Positions 32,355-41,863 of a stretch of DNA of 48,171 nucleotides are shown here, piece by piece. The stretch is taken from the NCBI GenBank assembly GCA_023460575.1, contig JAEWPQ010000087.1, positions 1 to 48,171 on the forward strand. Direction: 5' to 3'. This stretch comes from Bacillota bacterium. GTDB lineage: Bacteria > Bacillota > Clostridia > Lachnospirales > Lachnospiraceae. Position numbers and translations under genes: made by a program. Within the stretch, counting starts at the first letter, position 1. Each line of letters begins with the position of its first letter. The notes beneath the pieces were generated by a model, which was not told the origin of the DNA, did not search any database, and was given only the letters and a program-made list of their open reading frames with translations.

Positions 32355-34614
32355 GTTTTATCATTATACCTTCCGCTTCCAGTTTATCTTTAATGATAAG
32401 TATCATTTTTATCATATTCATAGTCTTATATGGCACCTTTCCAGAGTTGGAAACAGGAACACTTCCCGTCTTAGCCATTGTAATCACTTGCTTTAATATT
32501 GTTTTATCCTGATAAGATAAGAACGACCGTGCCGTTCCTTTAGACAACATATCTTGCCAGTAGTCCGCTCCTAACGAAAGGCAATTCAGAACTATCTGAA
32601 GGTCATTCGTCTCCTTTTGATCACTTTTAGCAAAAGATTCTTGCTCTTTAATCATTGATATAGGTAACAGTTCTTTAAAAAAGGCTGATGTAAGTTCGTA
32701 TGAAATATTATCTCTATAATTTTCCCATGTAGATGGCTTTTTACAATATTCCGTAACTATTACACCATGGCTGTTACATATAAAATCATTAGTTATTTTA
32801 GTCAACATCTCTATTTCACGCTGAAAAGCAGGAGATAGAGATTGCTTCTGCCATATTTCATCCCAATCAAGAGAATATCCATTCGGTATACAACTGATAA
32901 TTTTCGCAATTGTATATGGCACAATGTTTAGTTTATATCCACCTGTCTTGTACCAAAAGCCTGTGTTTTTTTTCGCACTATCTTTATTAATCTCAAGATA
33001 ATTATCCACAGCACGGAAAATAATAGCAGCACATACACACTTCTTAAAATAGAAAGCATTGAATCTGGCTTTGTCTGCTTTATAAATAGCACCTATTTCT
33101 TTCCCGAATTCTCTCATAACCCAATCTCTGCCGCGCGAAACAATATCAGGTTTACAAGCAATTGTGGTTAGGTACATTGCCAGCTGTTCCTTTGTAATTA
33201 TCTGCTTTTTCGGGAACTTTAACAGAAAACGTTTTGCAAAATCGCCCCGTAGTTTAATCTGTTCTTGCTGATACTTTTTACGACTACGCTCATAATACCA
33301 GCCTGTAGGAATTGGATATATAGACGGAGGGGCCAAATGGCGCTTCGACATTTTCTCCATCCAAATATGAAACGGATCATTAGAAAACAAATCTGCTGCG
33401 GTTACTTTGTTCTGACTATTTGCATACTTTGCTATAGATTGAACCATCTGATCATAAAACCGTATACCTTCATCATCCTCTAATTCCCTATCTTCAATCA
33501 CGGTGAGCTTCATGGGTACAAAAATGCCAACTAAATCTATATTCGTTTTCTTTAGAACTGCATCAGCAAGAGATGCTGTGGTTTGACCGCCATTAATAAT
33601 TTGAAAGTCTACCATCTTTGTGATAAGTAATTCCCCATTCAATTCCTCCAATTCTACATCAGCAGCGGTAGTTGCAATCCCATTATTGTAAGTAAAAAAC
33701 CTGGTTGGGTCGTTATTTATTGTCCTCTTGATTCCACTATTCACACTCTTTGAACCATTTGTTCCAAGAAATGCTCGTACGTTTCCTTCGAGAATTTTGC
33801 TTCCATGATCTATATAAATATATGCCAACAAATCTCCTGGAATAATTGCTATATATGCATGATACCCAAGATCTTCACCAACATTACACTTGATACAAGG
33901 AATACCCGAATATTCTAACTCCGGATAATCATCAGGAATGTTTATAATAATAGGCTCATTGCTATTTGATTCCTCCATTTCATAAAAGCGTTCCAAATAC
34001 CACAGATTAATCTCAAGAGGTTTTTCATTGAAATCTGCTTTCTTTATTTTCTTTGTTGTTTTCGCAGTCTTTCTTTTACTTTTTGTCTTTCGGATGGTAG
34101 TTTCAAGAAGATTAGCATCTAATAATTTAGTGTCTAAATCTTTATTTGTAAGAATATAAAACTTGATCTTCATAATAAGTTGAGGATCATCTAGTCCTGC
34201 ATTGATTCTTCTCCTTAAAAGATGAGCAACTTTCAGAACATCATCTGAATCATCAAAATAATCATCCATTTTCCCATTACAAGCTTCATCAAGAAAATAA
34301 TACATTCTCCAATAAAGTTCATCCACCCTTGACATTGTAAGATTACCAGGCTCATAGGAGTCTTGAAAATCGCTTATAAAAAGAATCAAGCTATGGTCAG
34401 TTTCATCAAAACAATAACCATCTGCACGCATAATTCTACCACCGCGGCCCTTTTTATCACCTATTCCCAAGCGGTATGGATCCTCAATCTCATTAAAAGT
34501 GGATAAAGTTTCCAATGTCCTCTCAAAAAATTCATCTTCTGTATCAGACCCTCTGATTGCAGAATCATTACGCAGAGACTCAAGAAATTCTTTTTTATAT
34601 TCCTGATAGCCCAT
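32338..34614 (-). CDS. AIPR-family protein (abortive phage resistance)
   Basis: A 758-residue protein with the AIPR core at about residues 230-560. Hallmarks are AFLGTNGSKSVNSGIKRTI, FFTYNNGIATTAA and the signature FQIINGGQTTASLADAVL. The N-terminal 130 residues (RADGYCFDETDHSLILFISD) resemble the nuclease-like segment found ahead of AIPR domains, but the usual catalytic lysine is not evident to me. The C-terminus ends with a helical region. The start has GGAGGACC upstream. AIPR proteins are linked to phage resistance and are one of the components named in the Mza system. The gene lies between the PD-(D/E)XK gene (15-base gap) and the methyltransferase (17-base overlap). Confidence 0.88.
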   Translation of the reverse strand: MGYQEYKKEFLESLRNDSAIRGSDTEDEFFERTLETLSTFNEIEDPYRLGIGDKKGRGGRIMRADGYCFDETDHSLILFISDFQDSYEPGNLTMSRVDELYWRMYYFLDEACNGKMDDYFDDSDDVLKVAHLLRRRINAGLDDPQLIMKIKFYILTNKDLDTKLLDANLLETTIRKTKSKRKTAKTTKKIKKADFNEKPLEINLWYLERFYEMEESNSNEPIIINIPDDYPELEYSGIPCIKCNVGEDLGYHAYIAIIPGDLLAYIYIDHGSKILEGNVRAFLGTNGSKSVNSGIKRTINNDPTRFFTYNNGIATTAADVELEELNGELLITKMVDFQIINGGQTTASLADAVLKKTNIDLVGIFVPMKLTVIEDRELEDDEGIRFYDQMVQSIAKYANSQNKVTAADLFSNDPFHIWMEKMSKRHLAPPSIYPIPTGWYYERSRKKYQQEQIKLRGDFAKRFLLKFPKKQIITKEQLAMYLTTIACKPDIVSRGRDWVMREFGKEIGAIYKADKARFNAFYFKKCVCAAIIFRAVDNYLEINKDSAKKNTGFWYKTGGYKLNIVPYTIAKIISCIPNGYSLDWDEIWQKQSLSPAFQREIEMLTKITNDFICNSHGVIVTEYCKKPSTWENYRDNISYELTSAFFKELLPISMIKEQESFAKSDQKETNDLQIVLNCLSLGADYWQDMLSKGTARSFLSYQDKTILKQVITMAKTGSVPVSNSGKVPYKTMNMIKMILIIKDKLEAEGIMIKHEPKI

Positions 34615-34629
34615 TATTCCTGGTCCTCC

Positions 34630-35544
34630 TTAATCCGTTATTACAAAAGAAGATAAATCAGAAAGCACTATTTCATAGGATACCTTTTGAATTGCTGAAG
34701 GCATGCCATTTGGTACCAACTTAGGAAAATTACTGTCAACCCGATAGCGAACAAAGCTACTGACTTCATAAACAAAGTCATCATAATAGTTATTGTATTC
34801 ATACCCCTGAAGAGCCACTTTAGCCAGAAAATCGTCACGCTCATCCATTGTCAAAAACATATCTCTTGTCTCCAGAACAAGTCGGTTCAATGTTATCCCC
34901 CCGTAAGCAGGGCTCATCTTTTCAAGCATATGTATAACTAGCTCACCTTGATATTCACTATCCAGCTGTTCCAGCGAAGATATTTTTACGGTAGTTTTTC
35001 CACGACTGATCGCTTTTGACTCAACCCAAGTGCTTTGATAAGAAAAGTCTTTGTGCGTCAACTCCTGTCCGCTCCAAGCTCGTAAAGCAGCTGAAAGACC
35101 AATTCTCTCTGCCAAATGATCACGAAGGAACAAAATTTCACCAATTAACCCCATAATTTCTAATTCAGAAAGAAAAAGCCCCCGCGAAGAAACAAACATC
35201 TTTTTCCACTGCAAAAATCTATTTACTATTACTTGATACCCTTCTGAATCATCTTTTAATTCACGACTTTGCTCAATCAAATCTTCACAAAATTTATAGA
35301 ACAAACCGCTTATTTCCTCATCGCACAGCGAAAAACGAATAGTATTATACTCCGGTTTTGTATATTGATTTACTTCAATCGCTGATGTACCAGTTACTTT
35401 TTTAGGTGTATAAACAGATCTTAATTCAATTGCCTTTCTACCCTTTTCATCAATCCCAACATGTAGATCAAGAATATGCACATTATCAACTCTGGAAAAA
35501 TAGTTGGCATTATTAAATCTCGAAAGTCTCTCTTTTATACCCAT
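34630..35544 (-). CDS. PD-(D/E)XK motif protein, DUF4420-like
   Basis: A 304-residue protein. The likely nuclease core is at about residues 125-195: GLIGEILFLRDHLAE supplies the acidic helix, and HKDFSYQSTWVESKA gives the D-x(n)-E-x-K pattern of the PD-(D/E)XK fold. This is the layout of DUF4420 proteins found with Z1 and AIPR genes. It starts two bases after the Z1 stop behind AGAGGAG. It is probably the DNA-cleaving partner of the Z1 and GHKL proteins; cleavage has not been inferred from anything beyond the motif. The family name is from memory. Confidence 0.78.
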   Translation of the reverse strand: MGIKERLSRFNNANYFSRVDNVHILDLHVGIDEKGRKAIELRSVYTPKKVTGTSAIEVNQYTKPEYNTIRFSLCDEEISGLFYKFCEDLIEQSRELKDDSEGYQVIVNRFLQWKKMFVSSRGLFLSELEIMGLIGEILFLRDHLAERIGLSAALRAWSGQELTHKDFSYQSTWVESKAISRGKTTVKISSLEQLDSEYQGELVIHMLEKMSPAYGGITLNRLVLETRDMFLTMDERDDFLAKVALQGYEYNNYYDDFVYEVSSFVRYRVDSNFPKLVPNGMPSAIQKVSYEIVLSDLSSFVITD

Positions 35545-35546
35545 AG

Positions 35547-38375
35547 TTACTCCTCTAGCGCTTCCGCAAGTATTTCATCACGTTCAAACCAATTATAAAC
35601 TTTATTTGCTTTATACCTCGTTATAACTAAATCCGCAGCACTATCATTTGGTAATCCCATTGCAAATCCAACAGCAGGTATATCCTCCATCTCAGCCCGA
35701 AATTCATCTATCTGCTTTTTCTGAATACTGTTTTCCGGATCTATATCTACATCAATAAAGTATACGATCAACAAAGGGCGACGATCACAAATATACTTGA
35801 ACCATGTGTTTGAGGGGTAAGATCTTCCTTTGACAAATTCTTCTCCTCTCTCACGCTTATATTCTTCTCTGTATTCTGCCTTAGCTAACTCAATAATCGA
35901 GGCTGCATCGAGGTCATTAAAATCAACAATTCCAGTGAGCCCATCATTCGTTCCACCAAGCTTGCCACGCTGCCCTATACTCATTCGATCATTTTCCTTA
36001 TCAATTATACATGTTTTTCGAATAACCTTGTAAATTTTACGACCAAAAAAATCCATCTCCACGGACTTTCCAGTCACACTGCTACCATCCATGAAAGCAA
36101 TGTCAAAAAAATCAATTGAATGTTCTGCACAGTCACTTAGGAAATTGGAAATTTGAATAGGGTCAAAATCAGAGCTATATCTTGAGATATGTAATTTACC
36201 CATAAGTTGTATTATCAAAGCCTTGGGGATTCCCTGTATAATATTATGACCTTTTCCGGAAGAAATCAATTGTCGCTCAAAAGTGAAACCAGCGTTTAAG
36301 CAATAATCTACCAGCTCTGTAATTGCAGCATAATTCTTCTTATGTGCATTAGTATTGAAATACAAATATGGCGTTTCAACAATCCCACCGAAATAACTTG
36401 AATACTCATATTCATCTTTAGAATTACGCATTTTGTTATATGCGGTAATTCTTAAATCCTCTGAGTTATCGCGGACACGAATACCAAAATCACGTGGCTT
36501 CTGCGATAACTCACGCATACGATCCATATCTAATTTCAATCTATCTGTTGCCTCTGCAATTTCTGCATACCATTCCGCTGATGCCTTATGTGTCCATATT
36601 CTAAAAAGATCCTCATAATCCTTCCTATATCCAAACCAGCGCCCCATCTGCATCAAGACATCATAAGTGCATGTATTCCTGTAAAAATAACTGATTATAA
36701 GCCCTTCAAGCGTAAGCCCTCGTGAGAGAGCAAGACCACCGATTGCTATAACTCTCAAAGACTCGTTTTTAGGATATTCAAGTTTTTCTGAACTTCTTGA
36801 GCTATTTACAACTTTTATTTGAATACTTTCAATGGATGCAAATAAAATTTTCATAATTTGTTCCCATGAAAATTTACAATCAGAATAATGTTCAACCCAA
36901 TTATTGTAGAGTCTTTTTAAAATAGGTGTCCTCATGGATTCCTTAAAATCAGAATTTAAGTTATATTTTATGGCCCGATAGGCTTCAGCATGGATTTCCT
37001 CAATTTCATTACGAATATATTTTTGCACACTGATAAACCTGGACATATTAACCATCATAGAACGGTGTTCTTTTTTGTCACCCCGAAGATCGCGTATTGC
37101 ATTTGCAAGATAAAAAGTATAGATGGCATCCGTCAAGCTTTCTGGTAGTTCATCTTCCCATTCCTTCGTGTGTTTAAAGTAAAAAGAATATCCATCCTCT
37201 TCCTCACGGCCAGCATCAGTAATATAAACAAGCTGAGAATGGTACTTTCCATCTTTAGCAAAAATCTTACTGGCACCAATATAATTACTGGGAACGGGAA
37301 GAGCAACAATAAAGTCCTCAGGAAACAAATCCTCAGTTTCCATTTTTTCAGTTGATTCAGGATCAATAAATACATTGGCAAAAGGCGTTGCAGTGAAGCC
37401 CACATAATTAGATATAGTAAAAACACCAGCAAGCTCTCTAATCAGCTTATTTATTGTTGTTGGATTCTCTTTATTTGAATTCGTATTAATTGAAGCATTA
37501 TCTGCCTCATCATCAATCATTAACATTGGCATATTAATTTTATGTGTCGAAGGATCTGCATTTAGCGTTACAAGCCAGCTAGTCAGTTTAGTTAACGTTG
37601 TTGTATTTTTTTTAATAACAAATACAACAGCATCATTATTAGCACTTAGCGACGCTGCGATTTTATCTGCATTTCCGCGGAAATCGCTGGCTCTAGAAGT
37701 TAATGCCATTGCCCAAATTGGTTTGTTATCAAGTCCAACACCGACGCGATTTCCTCCAGATGTACCAGCCGACATATTGATACCTACAAAGCCTTCCTCC
37801 ACACGCTCTTGTGTCTGCCTACGCAGAGGCTCAGTTGTCCCCGTGAGGAGAATAAAAACTTTATAACCAGCATCTGCAGCTTTGCAAATAAATCCTATAT
37901 ATGTAGAGGTTTTTCCTGACTGTACATCACCAATAATCAACCCTCGTTTCAAAACAGGTGCTTTGTAATCTGCCTCCGGATCAAGAATATAATTCATAAG
38001 TTTTTGGTCAAGGGTCTCCTCACTCAAGGTACTGACAACATTAGGACTGAAATGTTTCTCATCAATTAAATATTCTTTATAGCGAGTCCAGAACTTAGGC
38101 TTGATTCTTGCTTTGCGGTCATCATACCACTTTTCTTGTTCATAATCTGCAACAATACTATGGCCTGGTGTTGTGAATATTTCGTATTTCCAGGTAATAT
38201 CTCGTTTTGCCGCTTTTAGTTCTTCCTCACCATACTCAACACTACTTATTTCAAGAGCACTACATAATAACTCTTCAACAATAGCTTCATCTAGTACGCA
38301 CTCAATATGGCGAAGCCTGATTAATTTGTCCACAAAGCTTGTAAGCAAACTCACCTTCTCAAGATCAATGCTCAT
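35547..38375 (-). CDS. Z1-domain helicase-like endonuclease-associated protein
   Basis: A 942-residue P-loop protein. Walker A is GDVQSGKTSTYIG near residue 150, followed by the Walker B/DEAD-like motif MLMIDDEADNASINT, motif III YVGFTATPFANVFID and the Z1 signature IAIGGLALSRGLTLEGLIIS. The arginine-finger region MQMGRWFGYR completes the core. These are all the motifs expected of Z1 proteins, which combine a superfamily 2-like ATPase with restriction-like systems. Its start overlaps the ATPase gene upstream by 11 bases, with GGAGGAAAG in front. It is the likely motor of the complex. Confidence 0.92.
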   Translation of the reverse strand: MSIDLEKVSLLTSFVDKLIRLRHIECVLDEAIVEELLCSALEISSVEYGEEELKAAKRDITWKYEIFTTPGHSIVADYEQEKWYDDRKARIKPKFWTRYKEYLIDEKHFSPNVVSTLSEETLDQKLMNYILDPEADYKAPVLKRGLIIGDVQSGKTSTYIGFICKAADAGYKVFILLTGTTEPLRRQTQERVEEGFVGINMSAGTSGGNRVGVGLDNKPIWAMALTSRASDFRGNADKIAASLSANNDAVVFVIKKNTTTLTKLTSWLVTLNADPSTHKINMPMLMIDDEADNASINTNSNKENPTTINKLIRELAGVFTISNYVGFTATPFANVFIDPESTEKMETEDLFPEDFIVALPVPSNYIGASKIFAKDGKYHSQLVYITDAGREEEDGYSFYFKHTKEWEDELPESLTDAIYTFYLANAIRDLRGDKKEHRSMMVNMSRFISVQKYIRNEIEEIHAEAYRAIKYNLNSDFKESMRTPILKRLYNNWVEHYSDCKFSWEQIMKILFASIESIQIKVVNSSRSSEKLEYPKNESLRVIAIGGLALSRGLTLEGLIISYFYRNTCTYDVLMQMGRWFGYRKDYEDLFRIWTHKASAEWYAEIAEATDRLKLDMDRMRELSQKPRDFGIRVRDNSEDLRITAYNKMRNSKDEYEYSSYFGGIVETPYLYFNTNAHKKNYAAITELVDYCLNAGFTFERQLISSGKGHNIIQGIPKALIIQLMGKLHISRYSSDFDPIQISNFLSDCAEHSIDFFDIAFMDGSSVTGKSVEMDFFGRKIYKVIRKTCIIDKENDRMSIGQRGKLGGTNDGLTGIVDFNDLDAASIIELAKAEYREEYKRERGEEFVKGRSYPSNTWFKYICDRRPLLIVYFIDVDIDPENSIQKKQIDEFRAEMEDIPAVGFAMGLPNDSAADLVITRYKANKVYNWFERDEILAEALEE

Positions 38376-39858
38376 ATCTTTCCTCCAATAATTTTTTCTT
38401 TAGAGCTGGAAACTTGATAAACGGCTCAGATTTGAATAAGTTTTCAATTACAGTCACCCGATCAATTGCCCCCATATCCATTGCTAAATCAATCATTATT
38501 CTTCCCTTATCCTCTACATCTGCTATGCGATCAGCATCCGGTTCTTCATACACTCGGTTTTGAGATTTGTCAATATATATCTGCTGATATGGAATATTGC
38601 TCTCTATTTCATCAAGGATCATATCAATTCGATTCCAAGTTGAATCATCAACCGAGCTCTTAATTATGTCAAATATTTTAGAATCCCGGTTGATTCTATA
38701 TGAATAAGAATACTCTCGTTCTTGTATTCGGTCCCAAATAAAATCAATCTTTTCACTTGTCTTAGCAATGCGACCTCTGTATGTCTGAACTCTCATCGCA
38801 ATATCCATAGCATCATCCACGGCTTTTGTAAGACGATTCTTTATAACTAATGGAATCTTTGCATTTTGTTTTTTAATGTCAATTCCCCATATGTCATCAA
38901 GTGTATTAGGAATATCAACTCTAACTCTTGCATATTTTGTCAGCTCATCTCTATGGCGTCCAAACCAAGTACCCCAAATTATAAGTCTTCTATTTCTGTA
39001 TACATAAAATCCTTGCTTTGAACGATAATTTTCAATACCACCTGACAGCCGTTTATCCTCTATAGATAAATCTTTTTGAAACGGCAATACAAAAGGTTGC
39101 ACAATAACTATTCTTTCAACTCCCTCAGCATCAGGAATCGGAATTTCAATTCTTCGTCTTATGTTTGTTTTTTTGTTATTCTCAAGAAAGGGATCCAGTC
39201 CCAAAAGAGTATAATTGTTAACTTTAATAGAAACATTCTCGCCCGCATCTTTATTTAAAAAACGGTGAAAAATTAATGAAAGATATTCTGCTGTTCTATC
39301 AGCATATTTACTTAATTCGGAATACACGTTCCCGGTCGACTTTTCTATCAAATCAAAATACTCCCAAATTACAACCGTTCCACTTGATTTTTCATTAAGA
39401 AAAGATGAAAACAATAAATTTGGAATGTCCTTAGCTTTACATTCAATCATATACCAGCCTTTTTTTTCTTCAATAATATCAAGATCCCATATATATGCAG
39501 AAACTTCATTATCTTTTTTACTTACTACAGTAAGACGTCTACACTGGGAGAGTGAAGCTGCTTTTAATCCCAGTCCAAATCTACCCAAATCGTCTTCAGC
39601 TCTTTTTTTTCCCTTCAATTCACTACCATATTTCATAGCATCAAATAACTCTTTGTGATTCATACCACACCCATCATCACAAATTGCAACATAACAGAGT
39701 GACGGGTCCAATGGAAATTTAACCTCAATTAATGATGCATGTGCACTAATACTATTGTCAATAACATCCGCAACAGCACTTTCAAAAGAATAGCCTATCG
39801 CACGCATAGAGTTCATAAGAACTTCCGCTGTTGGTTTATTCTCCTTATATTTCTGCAT
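38365..39858 (-). CDS. GHKL ATPase of the MutL/MORC/Hsp90 type
   Basis: A 497-residue protein, first gene of the operon. The start at 39858 has AGGGGGG upstream. The GHKL motifs are complete: motif I SAVADVIDNSISAHAS near residues 23-38, motif II VAICDDGCGMNHKEL near 57-71, and motif III LGRFGLGLKAASLSQC near 93-108. A second domain (residues 200-400) has no motif I recognise. No MutL endonuclease motif is seen. By analogy with Mza and predicted MORC-type restriction systems it may act as an ATP-gated clamp that recruits the Z1 motor and nuclease. Confidence 0.9.
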   Translation of the reverse strand: MQKYKENKPTAEVLMNSMRAIGYSFESAVADVIDNSISAHASLIEVKFPLDPSLCYVAICDDGCGMNHKELFDAMKYGSELKGKKRAEDDLGRFGLGLKAASLSQCRRLTVVSKKDNEVSAYIWDLDIIEEKKGWYMIECKAKDIPNLLFSSFLNEKSSGTVVIWEYFDLIEKSTGNVYSELSKYADRTAEYLSLIFHRFLNKDAGENVSIKVNNYTLLGLDPFLENNKKTNIRRRIEIPIPDAEGVERIVIVQPFVLPFQKDLSIEDKRLSGGIENYRSKQGFYVYRNRRLIIWGTWFGRHRDELTKYARVRVDIPNTLDDIWGIDIKKQNAKIPLVIKNRLTKAVDDAMDIAMRVQTYRGRIAKTSEKIDFIWDRIQEREYSYSYRINRDSKIFDIIKSSVDDSTWNRIDMILDEIESNIPYQQIYIDKSQNRVYEEPDADRIADVEDKGRIMIDLAMDMGAIDRVTVIENLFKSEPFIKFPALKKKLLEERYEH

Positions 39859-40370
39859 CAAAACCCCCCTTTATTTTATAACTTTAATCCAATTTTTCAT
39901 CTCAATCTTTCGTATACCTCTCTTTTTAAACCTTTCAAAATTAAGTATGTATTATTATATAAAATACGTTTAGATAATATAGTCTAAATTCACATTAACT
40001 TACTGTTTTACAAAAAACATACGTCTAATAATGCATCTTGCTCAAATTTTATGTAAAAAGCCCTACGCAAAGTAGGACTATACTTTCTGTTATAGCTGAC
40101 CGTCACCTAAATGGTATGATCCTTTACATCTTTTTCTTGGCATTACTCCTTATTTTTAATGTGTCTTTATACATTTAAATTTATTATATAATTTTTAGAG
40201 AGTAATTGCAATTTAATTTCAACCTATTTCATCATCTTTCGACGCAATATGCGCCCCCTCTTCGACAGGCAACCACTATATTTTTCTTTACAAAAAATAA
40301 ATCTCTTTTACAAATCGCCCCTATGGTCTTTAACCATAGGAGCAATTAACATTATACAATGAATTCTCTT
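39859..40370. other. Noncoding stretch upstream of the defence operon
   Basis: About 510 bases without a convincing gene, AT-rich. It holds a perfect inverted repeat (39969-39988) in the probable promoter region of the operon, a short hairpin around 40063-40075 (CCTAC/GTAGG), and the hairpin 40320-40340 (CCTATGGT with ACCATAGG) near the end of the DUF5688 gene. Confidence 0.6.
39969..39988 (-). promoter_or_regulatory. Inverted repeat in the defence operon's promoter region
   Basis: TTTAGA, eight AT-rich bases, TCTAAA. On the minus strand the middle contains TATATT/TATTAT, and a TATAAT lies further towards the gene, so the repeat overlaps candidate -10 boxes about 110 bases before the first gene. 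No clear -35 is seen. Confidence 0.45.
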
Positions 40371-41297
40371 TTACTCAATAAAGCTAATACTACAATCATG
40401 CCGAGAATACTTATAAATCCTATCCGACAACACATCCTCCTTTGGCACTTCACTTTCATTTATTTGACCAACCGTTTTCTGCAACTCCCCATAATCCAAA
40501 TTCCCATCATCAGGGACCAAAATAGTTTCATGCAGGCTGGACGGCAATATAACAATATCTGAATTCCGAGAATCAGCGAAATTCTTCAAACACCCGTCGT
40601 ATAAAATGCACCCAGCGCCGTTAATCTGTTTTATATTCGAAAGGACATATAAGGATGGCTTCTGCCAATCAAAACCTAGCAAATCATCTACCATCTCCTC
40701 CATTTCCAATTCCTCTAAATGCCCTTTCAATACATCACACATAACCTCTTTCAAGGTTTTAATCTCCGGTGGCAACAAAATAGGAGTATTTCTCATTGCC
40801 AGACAATACAGTTCCTCTTTCTTCACGCCCCAAGGCTCCATATGAGAGTTATGAATCAAAGCTGTCATTTGTCCTCCTTTATGCTCATCCAGAATCAGAT
40901 AGAATACCACTGCAAGATCCAGAAATTCAATATATGGAACTTCCTTTAAAAGTCCCTGATTTTTTTCCCTCTGGATCAGCTTAAAAGCTACCTTGTCCCT
41001 TAGTTTATTAAAATTCAAAAATTCTCTCGTATCACCAAAAGATACGTCATTGCTCTCTTTATACGCAAATATAATATCTTCCAGAATTTCCTCCAGGGAC
41101 ATACCATGGGTATAATGCATATAATATGAATTTAAGTAAATTGTGGGAGCGATACTTTTACTTGCCTTACCGATAATCAGCCCATCCAGGACAATTCCGT
41201 TATTTTTCGTTATCTTCTGAATGCGTATTTCATAATTGCTCCCTAATCTTTCCTGTACTGCTGCTCTGACTTCCTTCAAAAACTGATTGTAATCCAT
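40371..41297 (-). CDS. DUF5688-like protein of mobile elements
   Basis: A 308-residue soluble protein. The start at 41297 (MDYNQFLKEV) is preceded by GGAGG eight bases away. Typical stretches are ITKNNGIVLDGLIIG, APTIYLNSYYMHYTHGMSLE and LYVLSNIKQINGAGCILYDG. I recognise the layout of the DUF5688 family, which is frequent in Lachnospiraceae integrative elements and has no known function. A terminator-like hairpin (41332-41360) lies in its leader. Confidence 0.7.
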   Translation of the reverse strand: MDYNQFLKEVRAAVQERLGSNYEIRIQKITKNNGIVLDGLIIGKASKSIAPTIYLNSYYMHYTHGMSLEEILEDIIFAYKESNDVSFGDTREFLNFNKLRDKVAFKLIQREKNQGLLKEVPYIEFLDLAVVFYLILDEHKGGQMTALIHNSHMEPWGVKKEELYCLAMRNTPILLPPEIKTLKEVMCDVLKGHLEELEMEEMVDDLLGFDWQKPSLYVLSNIKQINGAGCILYDGCLKNFADSRNSDIVILPSSLHETILVPDDGNLDYGELQKTVGQINESEVPKEDVLSDRIYKYSRHDCSISFIE

Positions 41298-41331
41298 TTG
41301 CTTTTCCTCCATTGGTTAATTTTATACACAT

Positions 41332-41360
41332 AAAAAGAAGCACCTGCTTTGATGCTTCCT
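41332..41360 (-). promoter_or_regulatory. Attenuator-like hairpin before the DUF5688 gene
   Basis: On the minus strand AAGGAAGCATC folds with GGTGCTTC and is followed by TTTTTATG. It lies 35 bases before the start codon. It resembles the leader hairpins before recT (42709-42746) and the radC-like gene (45762-45799). Confidence 0.6.
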
Positions 41361-41582
41361 TCGCAAAATCAATTTCTTTTGCTGTTGCTATCGTCACTAC
41401 ATAAGCAAAATAATGAGACTCTCAGCCCATTCTTCGTTAAATAAGTATAAAGAGGCTATAGTCCAACTCTAATTCAAAATCCATTCAGCAAAATATATTA
41501 CTGAAATCCTTATCTTTCATCGTAATGGTTCTTCTTTCTCATAACATTAAAATATCTTTTTATCAAAACCGATTCTCCCTAA

Positions 41583-41741
41583 TTACCTTTTCTGCCTCTG
41601 TTGAAGAACAAAGTCACTGACTATGGAATAAAATTCCTGTTCCTCTTCCGTTTCTGCCTCAAGGATTAACTGTGTAGCCTCATTCAGATCTAATTTCAGG
41701 CATTCATTGTATAACATTTTCAAGGTCTCATTCGTTGACAT
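41583..41741 (-). CDS. Small acidic protein (52 residues)
   Basis: A short frame beginning MSTNETLKMLYNECLKLDLN and ending VLQQRQKR, strongly acidic in the middle (EAETEEEQEF). The start is preceded by AAAGGGG with good spacing. It lies between recT and the DUF5688 gene on their strand. Its helical, highly charged composition is that of small accessory proteins of mobile elements; I cannot assign a function. Confidence 0.6.
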   Translation of the reverse strand: MSTNETLKMLYNECLKLDLNEATQLILEAETEEEQEFYSIVSDFVLQQRQKR

Positions 41742-41863
41742 ATCATAACCCCTTTCTTATAAGTAAATCCATTATATTGTAGAAACATGGCGGAATACAA
41801 CAAGTGCACAAACATTTAGCCAATGCCTTTTTTTAATGTATCCATTACTCCGAATTCTCTTTT

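Noticed and set aside
38365..39858. DNA mismatch repair MutL
   Set aside because: Only the GHKL motifs are shared; there is no MutS neighbour and no MutL C-terminal endonuclease motif, and the operon context is defence-like.
32338..39858. Type I, BREX or DISARM restriction system
   Set aside because: No HsdR/HsdS, PglX, PglZ or DrmA/B-type proteins are present; the Z1, AIPR and GHKL set fits Mza-like systems better.
40000..40370. A third copy of the two-hairpin repeat near 40060-40130
   Set aside because: It shares only short words (GCTGACC) and the order of hairpins does not match copies 1 and 2.
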